NCBI GenBank assembly: GCA_946699065.1
Contig: CAMPDV010002147.1
Span: 1-64,000, forward strand
Origin: Loxodes magnus
Lineage: Eukaryota; Ciliophora; Karyorelictea; Loxodida; Loxodidae
Direction: 5' to 3'
Length of the DNA: 64,000 bases
Below, one piece after another: positions 26,782-37,300 of the stretch (the first letter of the stretch is position 1; each line of letters begins with the position of its first letter). Below the pieces are notes generated by a model that was not told where the DNA came from, searched no databases, and saw only the letters and a list, made by a program, of their open reading frames with translations. Both the position numbers and the translations under genes were made by a program.

Positions 26782-27009
26782 ATGTTAAGTGAGTCGGATA
26801 TAAAGAAATTCAATAAGAATTTAGAAAAGAAGATTGAAAAGGAATAAGTAAAGAATGAAGAATATAAGAATTTGAGGTTAGTAAAAAGGGATAAATTAGA
26901 GTAGTATTTGAATTCAAAAAGAGATATAATAAAATTAGAGAAAGTGTGAGTACAAAAGTATGAGAAAGTGGGGTTGCTAGTGAATAAGTATATTTAGTTT
27001 AGATTGTGA
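26782..27009 (+). CDS. Small helical protein, unidentified
   Basis: The ATG at 26782 opens a 75-codon frame closed by TGA at 27007-27009. The product is highly charged and probably one or two long helices (MLSESDIKKFNKNLEKKIEK, then KEQVKNEEYKNLRLVKRDKL). One internal TGA at 26947 reads as Trp in LEKVWVQKYEKVG. It lies 145 bp after the NACHT gene and about 100 bp before the minisatellite, in purine-rich DNA. No family recognised; it could be a spurious purine-rich frame. Confidence 0.4.
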
Positions 27010-27105
27010 GAATTTATTTAATAAAATGTTTAAGTATAGTTAATATTTTTTTTATTAAAGGGTTTATCGTTTAGGTGGAAAGAAAGGAAAGATTTAAGAA
27101 GAGTT

Positions 27106-27678
27106 GGTATGAGGGTATGAGGGTATGAGGGTATGAGGGTATGAGGGTATGAGGGTATGAGGGTATGAGGGTATGAGGGTATGAGGGTATGAGGGTATGA
27201 GGGTATGAGGGTATGAGGGTATGAGGGTATGAGGGTATGAGGGTATGAGGGTATGAGGGTATGAGGGTATGAGGGTATGAGGGTATGAGGGTATGAGGGT
27301 ATGAGGGTATGAGGGTATGAGGGTATGAGGGTATGAGGGTATGAGGGTATGAGGGTATGAGGGTATGAGGGTATGAGGGTATGAGGGTATGAGGGTATGA
27401 GGGTATGAGGGTATGAGGGTATGAGGGTATGAGGGTATGAGGGTATGAGGGTATGAGGGTATGAGGGTATGAGGGTATGAGGGTATGAGGGTATGAGGGT
27501 ATGAGGGTATGAGGGTATGAGGGTATGAGGGTATGAGGGTATGAGGGTATGAGGGTATGAGGGTATGAGGGTATGAGGGTATGAGGGTATGAGGGTATGA
27601 GGGTATGAGGGTATGAGGGTATGAGGGTATGAGGGTATGAGGGTATGAGGGTATGAGGGTATGAGGGTATGAGGGTAT
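27106..27678 (+). repeat. Perfect 8-bp G-rich minisatellite (GGGTATGA)n, about 71 copies
   Basis: 573 bp of an uninterrupted 8-bp unit with no variant copy that I can see. The G-rich strand is the plus strand (GGG every 8 bases). It resembles an 8-mer ciliate telomeric repeat in form (GGG plus a five-base AT-rich spacer). It lies inside the window, flanked on both sides by ordinary sequence. The minus strand can be read as a repeating PSYPHTLI peptide, a by-product of an 8-bp unit with no stop. Confidence 0.98.
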
Positions 27679-28627
27679 TAAAGTTACAAAAATAGGATTT
27701 AATTTCCCACACTTCGATAGGAGATTACTGTGAAGTCTAAAATATAATTTATTTACAATTATCCTTAGAAGAAAAAAATATTGTGACTCATGATTAAAAT
27801 AAGTATTTTGCTAGTGAATAATCTAAAGACATTATAATTTGTAAGCGAGCCTAATAGTTAAAATGTAGGAGATAAAAGATAGAAATAGGAAGCGTATTAA
27901 TAGTTTGTATTAAGTTATAGTTAACTTTTAATATATATTTTATATTAAAATTATATAATTACTCTATACTATTTTAGAATAATCTCTTAACTTCATCTTT
28001 TATCCTTATTCTTTAGAATTTAAATAAGTTCTATATTTATTTGATAAAGTATTTCTCTACTAATCTTTTTATAAAATTATGAATTAATAAAATGGGAAAA
28101 ATCAAAACTAAAACTAAATTAAATTTCTGATATAGAAATATAGATAAAGGTTTAGTAATAGTTTAGAAATTTTAAATAGAGATGGAAAAAGTTTTTCTGC
28201 TTTATAAAATTATAATAATAAAGGATTCCTGCTCTACAGCTTGTAAATTTTTTACTTTTTATGTAAAAGAAGGATTAACCTAAATAAAAGATCTAAAGAA
28301 TAGTGAATCTAGAAATTAAAGTTTTTCATTTGAAGTATTCTGCTTTTTTCTTAGTCAATAATAAAGCAAGAACAACTGCTATAAAAAATGTTAAATTTTA
28401 TAAGGCATATCTGCTTAATTTAGAAATAATAAACTTAATATACTAATTATAGAGCTATCTTTTTAATCTTTCAGTATTTTTTTATAATAATTTTTGAATA
28501 ATATATATTTCAGCATAATTTGTATAAATTAGTTTGAGCTAAGTACTTCCTATTTACTAACATACTCAATAAATTTTCTTTAAATACTTAGCTTCTTCTT
28601 GCTAATTAATTACTACTTTAATTAACT
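27679..28627. other. AT-rich intergenic DNA
   Basis: No supported gene, RNA or repeat. Confidence 0.5.
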
Positions 28628-28687
28628 GCTTGAACCCTTGACCACCAGCTTAAAAGGCTGGCGCTCTACTGACTGATCTAAACCGGT
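28628..28687 (-). pseudogene. tRNA-Lys (UUU)-like relic, 3' part missing
   Basis: On the minus strand a D arm (TAGATCAGTCAGTAGAGC), a five-pair anticodon stem CCAGC/GCTGG with loop CTTTTAA, and the start of a T arm (AAGGG-TTCAAGC) are present. The 3' side of the T stem and the acceptor 3' strand are replaced by AT-rich sequence, so no mature tRNA can form. It could be a dead tRNA gene or the head of a tRNA-derived SINE. Confidence 0.7.
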
Positions 28688-29174
28688 TTATTTATTATTG
28701 AATCACTTCTTTAAATATTAATATTATAATTTCTATTTTTTAGCTAGTACCATATCACTACACACTTTCATTTCTTCTAATGTTAAAACAGCTTAAAAGC
28801 AACATAAGCATAAAGTTAAACTGAACTATTTAAAAAATACTAGAAATAAAATCCAAATTTAAATGAATAAAATGTTTAATCAGAAGCTATTACTTAATTT
28901 AGAAAAGTTACATTATTTTTCTTCATATTTTTTATTGGTTTGATTATAAAATCAATAGATAGGTGCTTATTTAAAGATTCTAATGTATTATTTTTATATT
29001 GTATAGTTTTATATTAGTTTAATATAATCCTATTAAGGATTCTATTTTAGTAACTATGTATTTTTAAAACCAGCAAAGAAGACTGATTTTAAATATGGAA
29101 AATCCTAATTTTTAAACTAAAAAACCCTTCATTAATTAAATTTTTTAAAAAAAATTTAGCTTTTAATTAATATA

Positions 29175-30200
29175 ATGGATTTAAGATCTAAGTGGCTTCT
29201 ATTAATTGTATTTATTACTAATGAAAGTAACCCAGAAGTTCACATCTTTTAAAGTTTAAACAAAAAATTTAGATAAATATTATAGATCTATTCAGTATTC
29301 TAATAAGGAGTTCATTGCAGTTGGTGGATATAATAGGAATTAAAGAGATTATAGATTGAATATATAAGCGAAAATAACGTTATAGAACTTGAATCTCAAG
29401 TAATAAGGTATGGATCCTGTATTTATTTTCATAAATATCTGTAATTTATTTTTATAATAGGAGGTAAATGATTGATTATTTATCTGAGCGTGAAACTTTT
29501 AATGCAAAAACGCATAAATTAAAGAGAATTTGTGACTTACCAAATGAAACAGAAGAAGCAAGTATTTAGGTAATATAAAATGAAATATATGTATTTGGAG
29601 GATGATTTAAAGACTTTTAAAATGCAATCATTGCATATAAACATTAATCATTAAAATAACTGTTCGCCTTCCGGCTAAATTGAAGTTTTAAATGTATAAA
29701 ATCTCCGTTTCTGCTTGTTCTGTCCTTGCATTGCCCTTTTTCCTTGACTTCTCTCTTTTATATAATCTGAGTTGAGAATTTTTTTTCTCCAGATTTTCCC
29801 ATTTCCCGATGGGAAAAATTTCGTTTCTCTTTACTTTAGTTTTTATTAGTTAACATTTCTCTAAATATCTATTCTTATTTTTTTCTATTGGGGACATTTC
29901 CGTCATAAATGTTAAGTGCTGTTGCAAATGTAGCTTCTTTTTCTTGCTCTAGGAAATGTCTTTTCTTGTTTCTCTATTTCCATTGGAGTTTCTTATGAAA
30001 GTTTCTACAGGTTTCCTTCTATTAATTTTAGCATTGAATCTAATTTCACTCAGTTTTTCTCGTCTTACTCTTGCAGCAATCATTGCATATAATATCGAAA
30101 AAGAAACTTGAAAAAGATTATAAATAAGATTTACGTAAACGAATGATCCTATCACAGTTATAGTTAAAAGTAAGTTTATATTTTTAATGAAGGAACTGGA
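29175..30200 (+). pseudogene. Kelch-repeat protein gene interrupted by an insertion
   Basis: Beginning MDLRSKWLLLIVFITNESNP, the reading shows kelch blade signatures: NKEFIAVGGYNRN, then NEIYVFGG followed by TGA read as Trp, then AIIAYNIEKET-TGA-KRL, whose T-W is the hallmark kelch tryptophan. Two introns restore the frame: a 19-nt one at 29254-29272 and a 20-nt one at 29441-29460 (GTAATTTATTTTTATAATAG). One further frame change near 29340 is unexplained. The coding path is broken at 29640, where a 435-bp insertion splits the last recognisable blade. Kelch proteins form beta-propellers that bind partner proteins; with two to four blades seen, this is a fragment. The start ATG at 29175 is tentative, because earlier exons may exist. 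Confidence 0.6.
29641..30075 (-). mobile_element. 435-bp retrocopy-like insertion with 17-bp target-site duplication
   Basis: The 17-mer GCAATCATTGCATATAA occurs at 29624-29640 and again at 30076-30092, and removing the intervening DNA rejoins the kelch frame. The insert is pyrimidine-rich on plus. On minus it reads SYICNSTQHL-TGA-RKC, a diverged version of the zinc knuckle in the neighbouring gene (CYYCNSEKHL-TGA-RRC at 30747-30706), preceded by a shared PM motif. A downstream helical block with W..L lies one base back in frame in both. Long, exact duplications are typical of LINE-type target-primed insertion. No poly-A tail is visible. The first knuckle Cys is Ser here, so the copy is probably dead. 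Confidence 0.65.
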
Positions 30201-30418
30201 AATATTTAAATTTTTAATCTGAATGAATTATATCAACTAGAAAACTAGATAAAATAAGTTAAGTTAATGTTTGTACTTAAACTAAAAAAATAAAATTTAA
30301 ATAATAGATTCAAGCAGTTTAAATATATAATATAGAAAAAAAAAAGTGAGAATCAATGAAAATTTAGTTAGTCAAACAAATGATTTAATAAATTACAACT
30401 TTATTATTATTAAAATAA

Positions 30419-31362
30419 TTAAGTTTGACAATTTTCGAGGATTTTCACCTCTTCATGACGATCCTAGATTGCTCCGGGATTAAAAAAAGGTTTATAGGTC
30501 TCTACTTCTCTCCCACCCATTTATTCTTGTTGTCTCTAATATGTCTTCAGTTCAGCAAAGGTTTCTTCCTATAAATATTTCCAAGCTAGTTCATGAATAG
30601 TCTCTCTCTAATTTTCCTTTGTTATAGTTGTCTCATTTTCTTTTGCTACGCTTGGTGCTTCCTTTATTTTCTCCAATACTGGTTCTTAAAGTTTAGGAAT
30701 TAATCACATCTTCTTCATAGGTGTTTCTCTGAATTACAATAGTAGCACTTTTTAACTACTTTGATTGGCTTAGCCTTCTTCTTCATGTCAATTACCTGTA
30801 TCAGCATTGGATCCCCTCTTTACTCATTAAGTTTCATTTACTGTTGCAGCTTCTCTTCTATTTCTCCAAGCTTTTTGTCCAACTCCTTGTGTTTCTATTG
30901 CTAATTTTAGGATTAGCAGTTCTGACTCTGTGATATATATCAAAATGCACTTAATTTCCTTTCTTAGGACATAAATCTTGACTCGATTTCCTCTTGCTTG
31001 TTCAGATTCTCCATTAGCCTGTCGTTGTCCTTCTTTAGTCTCTCGACCTCTTCCTGGAGGTTTAGTTCAACTTGGATGAGCTGTTCCATGTTCATCTGGC
31101 AAGAAGGATTAAATTCCGACACCTCCTGGTGTAAAGCAAACAAAGTCTGCTTTCTAGGCTTCTCTAGTGAAATCGGTGTTTCAGTATCCTTGCTTTTCTG
31201 AGTCTTCTTCTATTCTTCTTGTTGAATTCCAGGTTGTTAAAATTAAGAAAAAGGTTAAAGTTGTGAAGAAGACGACATCCAAGAAGTGGTTTCCTGCTTC
31301 CTCCCTTCCTTTCTGGCTTAGGAAGAGGTGATATAGAAGCCTTTCTTGAAACCTTCAACCAT
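30419..31362 (-). CDS. Coiled-coil / CCHC zinc-knuckle protein, gag-like
   Basis: The ATG at 31362 opens MVEGFKKGFYITSSQARKEG, then a Gln/Ser-rich stretch and a clear coiled coil (LQEEVERLKKDNDRLMENLN and KKLGEIEEKLQQQ). A C-x2-C-x4-H-x4-C zinc knuckle at 30747-30706 follows, containing TGA (Trp) between His and the last Cys. A further domain, containing HELAWKYLQEETFAELKTY and ending VKILENCQT before TAA at 30421, lies in the -1 frame, so an intron or frameshift must join them. Another TGA lies in the coiled coil near 30940. Coiled coil plus zinc knuckle is the layout of retroelement ORF1/gag RNA-binding proteins, and a related copy has inserted nearby, so I infer a mobile-element origin. 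GC is well above the surroundings. Confidence 0.6.
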
Positions 31363-32429
31363 TTTATTTATTTTATATAATTACAACTTTATTGTATTTA
31401 TTATTCTTATCTGATTAAATGAAAAAGCTTAATTATTATCAAACTCAATTTCTATCTGAATATGAATTTCTCTGAATTAAATTTTTATTCGAAGCAAAAG
31501 TTTTCGGTAAAATACTTTTATGTCTATACTTCTATCAACGGATTTTGTTACTGTTTACCTGCAAATGCGATAGATTTCAAGAATATATATCGCTTTAAGA
31601 CTAATTTTTAGTTAATTCTGAAGATAAACGTGTAAAATCGTTAGTTTTCATACATCTCAAAGTTTGAGTATTTTCTATAAATCCTAAGACCAAGTACGTA
31701 GAATAACTTATTCTGATAATACAGCTTTTGTTTTTGCTTTTTATTCTGGCCTTTTTTTCTTTGCTCCGTTTTAGTTCAAAAATCTTCCAGTGGGCTCTCT
31801 AGTTTTTCATTAATTTCCAACAGATTCTATTTTAATACTAACCACTTCTGCTAGAGTAGTATGAGCTTAAGCAATTTTAATTTAATGTGGAGTTAAAGTC
31901 ATATGAAAATAAACAAAACATTAGCTTAAGAATTAAGGAAAATAGAAAGTTTAATAATTTTATCGAGACAAAAGAAAACAGAAAAAAGGTTTTTAAGCAT
32001 TTTAATGATTTTGGATTTAAATAGAACAAAATTTTAAACTGAAACATTTTATGAAATTGATAGATATTTTTCTCTAATGCTGATTTATATACTGATAATA
32101 TAGAAATTTGGAGTTGATAATTAATTCATAATTGATTTAACTTATTAAGCTAACCCTCTAATTGTATATTTTAAATCCCTCCAGTTTAATTATATATAAT
32201 AAATTATTTTTTATACTTCAATCTCTTAATTTTGTTTAGAAATCAGGTAAATTTTTACTAGAGTGTTATATAAAAAATAAGCAGTAATCTTTTATAAAAA
32301 AGTAAATAGAGAAATGTTTATTATAAAAAACGGAGCAAAAAATAGTAGAAATTAATAAACCATACAATTCTAATCTTAATAGTTATCCTATGGTAATAGA
32401 AGAACAAAATTTAAATTCTTTTTCGATTG

Positions 32430-32900
32430 GAAAAAAATTGTCAATTTTTTAAAATTCCAAAAATGCTAAAAATGCTTAAAAATAGGACATAACTCGAAAT
32501 ATTGTAAAGCAAGATGTTTTTATTGATAAAAGGTTGGACAAATCTTTAGAAGATTCTGGTATTTTCAGAAGAAACAAGAATCTAATAATTGAAAGATATG
32601 AAATAATATGACAAAATTATACTGTTCTCCAGAAGGAAGATTTTACAAGAAAAATTATACGGTGGAGATTAATTACTATTGGATATAGTAAATGCTCTAA
32701 AAAGAAGGACTAGGAAGATGTTGGGACCTAATTGAGATTGAAGAAAAATTCCTAGGATCAAGAAAGGTTAAATCTGTACAACACGATATGCAATAGAAGA
32801 AGCAAGCTCTGAAGAAGACTTGAACGATTCATTTACATCTTAAAACTCATAAACTAATTAGTGGCAAACCAAATAAAGGTGAAGTCACTTTTATAAATTA
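32430..32900 (+). mobile_element. Retroelement gag fragment with tandem zinc knuckles
   Basis: A perfect C-x2-C-x4-H-x4-C knuckle (CQKCLKIGHNSKYC) lies at 32464-32505. It is followed after three residues by a second, damaged one, CFY-TGA-QKVGQIFRRF, in which the second Cys, the His and the last Cys are all replaced. Tandem CCHC knuckles are typical of LINE ORF1 and gag proteins that bind RNA. Downstream sequence reads in changing frames with no recognisable reverse transcriptase, so this is a decayed fragment. Limits are approximate. Confidence 0.6.
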
Positions 32901-34364
32901 TGTTATGTTATATAGAATAGGAGAATTTAGATAGATTTGCAACTTATCAATGGATTAAGATAAAGCAGGCTAAAGAAGAATAAATTAGCCTTTTATTTAA
33001 CTAATTTAGACTTGATTGCCTATCGAATAGATTTTCACTATAAACTTTGATAATTACCTTCTAAATGTGCTTTAATCTTCTCTATCTAAAAATAAGTTTG
33101 ATTATACATATAGAATATCTGAATTTCCAAGCTTTTAATTTCTAAATCGAACTACAGTTGGATTAAAAAGGCTATCAATTAACTGAAGCTATGATAACAT
33201 AAATCCATAATTATTGATAGAGTTTATAAGCAATTTCTTTATTTCTAAAAATATTGCTTAGCTTATTTTCTATTTATAGTACCTAAACTTTATATAGAAA
33301 GACTATTTTTAAATAAATCACTCTTAATCTTAATCTTTCTATTTATTATATAAGACTCATTTTCATATTTATATAAGATTTATTCAGTATTTTTAAAGAA
33401 ACCACTGTAAAACCTACATTATATTTCATGTCAAATTACCCAGCTTTGAGTAAAACATTATGAGATCTGTAGTTTAATTATTAGCTTATCACTTCTTAAA
33501 TAAACAGTTCAGGCATTCTTGTTCCCATCCTTAACTTTTTTAATTAAACTCTAGAACCAGAATAAAGTTATAAACAGAGAACTAAATGATAAATAGCTCT
33601 CTTATTATTTTACCAATACCAACTAGCATAAAGAATTAAAGTATTAATATGATATAGTGAAATAAAATGCCATCAGATATAGTCTTTATATAAAAACCAT
33701 TTTTTAAGCTATTAAGCATGTACTTTAAGTGATATACTCATTTATATCATAAGCTAAAATCAATTAACCTGTTTGCTTTAATAAATATATCCTTGCTATT
33801 TTTATTTTCATTAGATTAATGCACCTTTCAATTTACACACCTACAAAATGGAAAATTCCTCAATCTTCAATTTCAAACGAACTGTTATAAGCAAGTTCTT
33901 GAGCATATAGATCTAAGAAAAGGTAAAACTTGGTCTAGGAAGGAAATTAGTGATAAATTTTAGCTTCAAAAGTTAAAAAATAAGTTAAATTTTATAAATG
34001 ACAAATAAGAAAAACCTCTATATTTGATTGAAGCAAATATAGATATTATATAAGCAACTAAAATAGTTTGGAAAAGTTAAATTATTTAATTATCATTTTT
34101 ATAGACTAATTATTATACAATTTTAAATCTTATATCCTATATTCAACACTTTATTTAGAAACTTTTAATCATTTTTTAGCTTAAAACTATAGTTTAATAT
34201 TTAAAATTAATTAAAGTTAAACTTATTTTTCATTTTTATTTATAAAATAGTTAAAATAGACTAAAAAGCACATGAATAACCAAGTAGATTAACTAAAATT
34301 TTAATTAATTACATCTAAAACTTTTATTTTTTGCTGTATTATTTACTAAAAAAATTAGATTAAA
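32901..34364. other. AT-rich DNA, no supported gene
   Basis: May include decayed continuation of the gag fragment to the left, but I can identify no domain. Confidence 0.35.
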
Positions 34365-34394
34365 GAGTGCGTAGCGCCTTGCTGGCGCAGCTTC
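34365..34394. repeat. GC-rich hairpin, dispersed family member
   Basis: The core GCGCC-TTGCT-GGCGC forms a perfect five-pair stem in a GC-rich island within AT-rich DNA. It is preceded by TTAGATTAAAGAG, closely matched before the hairpin at 52649. Related hairpins lie in both arms of the 46-48 kb inverted-repeat element. Confidence 0.6.
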
Positions 34395-37300
34395 ATTAAA
34401 AGTTTTTATTCTCAATATCTCTAAAATCTTGAGCCTCTAAAAGCTACGCGGATTTGGAATTCAAATCTACCAAAGCATAGATGCCTTTATGATTACAGGT
34501 ACATATTTTCTTAAACTATGGAATTGATTTTCTGCTGTCTTTAAGAGATTTACATCAGAAACCTCTTATTGCAGTGGATTCTTCTTATCAAGTATTTTTT
34601 AAATAATTAGTTTTTTATTTATCTTAAATATTTTATTTATTTAACTTATTTTAAGCTAATTATTCTAGTTCTAGTTTCTAATATTTTCTTTTTTAATATA
34701 AATTGATTATGTAGCTTTTATTTCACTTTCGTCAATTAATTAATTTTTTAAGACAGATTTTATTAAAAGTAATAATTGAAAAATTGTTTTAAAAGCTGTA
34801 TCAACTTATTGTTCACATCATTCTCTTTCTGTTTTAAGTTTTAAGATTAATATTTCTAACTCTTACATATTTTTAGAAGGTATTTATAGCTCTGAAATAT
34901 GAATTTTGACTGCGTTTTTTCTTACTGACTTTTTATCAGTCCAATAGATTCTAGGATGTCGGTTAACTCTAATTTTATGAAGCTACGATAAAACTTTTGT
35001 GTATGATCCCTTTAATTTTATTTAATTTTTAATCTTCTATATTATTATTTAGATATTTTATTTTAATCCTTTTAATAAATTTTTAGCATCTAAAGCAAAA
35101 AATTAGATAAAATTAAATATTTGATGTTTAAAATAAAAAATAAAAACTAGTAATAGAAATAGTAAAATACTAGTATTAAGTATTTTAATTATTTAATAAT
35201 AAAGATTAATAATTATCTAATTATAACTAAAACGTATAACAATATTATTATAATTATAAAATTATTTAAGAATATACCTTTAATTTTGTTTAATAATGTT
35301 AAGTAAAAATGATGTATGTAAGATTACTTTTAGCTATAATTGTATATAAAACTCTTATTATTATATTTAATTATTTTTTATTTTAGAATATAAATTTATT
35401 AATATACTTATTTAATTTTAAAACATTAGCCTATTTAGTTTCATATTATTAATATGATAAGCAAATATATGATAAAAAAGTCACTTCTAATATTAATTTA
35501 TCTTATCCCTTTAAGGATTTATAATTTTCAGTTAGTTAAAACTTTTTATATTGCCATTTTGGAAGTATAAACACAAATTTTTTTCTAAATATCAAATTAC
35601 ATAATATTTAGTGAAATTCTTTAAAAGAGAAAAATTTAGGGAGTATATTTCTTAATTTTCAAATTTAATTAATAAATTAATATAAGCAAAATATTTAAGA
35701 AATACACTTTTTAATTATTTTAATATTTTAGAGAAATTTATACCAATAATTCAATTAACTTAAATGTTTAACTTACTACAATTAGAAAATATAACACTTC
35801 AGTTAGGATAACTAATAGTTAATCAAAACAATAAGAGATATCTTTACATTAAGAGAAATACAAAAATTAATAATATATAAAGTAAAGTTTTACATTATAA
35901 TTAATTAAGTTAAAATATAAATAAATTTATACTTTTATTTATTTAAAAAATCATTATTGATAAAATTAAGGATTGCCTTTTTTTCTTTATATGAGAAAGG
36001 TACTAAATTAATTAAAGCTTTATTTTTTATTTTTTAATTATTTATATTTTTATTACTAAATAATGTTAACAAAATTTAAAATTTTAGTAAAGTCTATGAT
36101 TTAAATAAAAATGCTTTCAGGTTATTTTTCATCAAAAATTAAAAATTAAAGGATTATTCTGTATTAGCATTATATGTTTCTAAAAAATATTTCTTATCTT
36201 TTCCTTTTAAATAAAAAAATATTAAAATTTATTATAACGGAAATATTTTATTGAAATGCCTTTTTGATCTTTATATATTCCTTTAAGAAATATAAAAGCA
36301 TAAAAGGGATTTAATAAAACTACAAATTCTTAAAGATAGAAAATATTAAAACTAATTAATAAATAAAGTTGATAAACTAAAATGTTTCATGACATGAAAA
36401 ATGGTTTCTAGTACTTATAATGTAATATAACTTAAACTATTTTCCCTTATTTATAATTTTTATTAATTTTTTTATACTATATTTAATATGGCTTTATACT
36501 CTATCTTTTTTATTTAAGTTTTTTAAGATGTAATTTGAACAACATTTTTATAAAATTTTAGATATCTTTAATATAACTAATACTTTAGTTTATTTAATTT
36601 TATGTTACATGATTATATTTAAAATTAAACATTTTTTAATATCTTTTCTTTAGTTTTAAGTTTAGTTATTTTTACAACAATTTTCTATTTCATATTTTTT
36701 ATAGTTTTTATATAATTTAAAAATACTTGTAAATTATAAATTTCTTGTTAATTGGAACAAAAATTTTAATTTAAATATTTGCATATTTTTTTGTTTTATT
36801 ATTCTTAATTTATATATCTGTTTTATTCAATTTTTTAAATAAAAAAATTATATTTATATTTATTTGTATTTAGATTTAGATTTTCACTTAGACAATTAAA
36901 CTTTATATTCTTGTATTTTTTGATATTATTTATTAATTTTTATATATAAAAACATTTATAGTTTAAAGAAGATTTTTAACCGCCTTCTATTAGCAGGAGA
37001 GAGAAAATCGAATCCAATACTACTTTAGATAAAGTCTTAGCTTTTACTAGATCAGCCTTCTCAATTAATACTAAAAATGAGAAAAATAACAGAAAAAGTA
37101 CTAATCAAGCAACTTTTCCTTCCAATCCTCCAAAAAAGACCTGAATATAATATCTCTCACGACTAAACGAAAAATATATATTTTTTTAATAAAGCTGATA
37201 AAAATTATAATATTTTTAGCAGTAAATATATTGACATAAACAGAACTTTTAATACCTATATTTAAGAAACAATCGATATAAAGCATTTTAAAGAAAATAA

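Noticed and set aside
27071..27712. 213-residue minus-strand open frame with a repeating PSYPHTLI peptide
   Set aside because: It is the translation of an 8-bp minisatellite that contains no stop in that frame; three units make 24 nt, hence an 8-residue period. Non-repeat ends are short and not protein-like.
30728..30747. A 20-nt GT-AG intron that would remove the zinc knuckle and restore the downstream frame
   Set aside because: The same knuckle is conserved in the related insertion at 29886-29937, so it is likely coding, not intronic.
31164..31358. Standard-code open frame overlapping the zinc-knuckle gene start
   Set aside because: Same strand, shifted frame, low-complexity basic product; the ATG frame at 31362 carries the coiled coil and knuckle.
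32515..32526. TGA as cysteine (Euplotes-type code), from CFY-TGA in the second zinc knuckle
   Set aside because: That knuckle has also lost its His and last Cys, so the TGA is probably decay. TGG/TGA pairs and the kelch Trp point to tryptophan.
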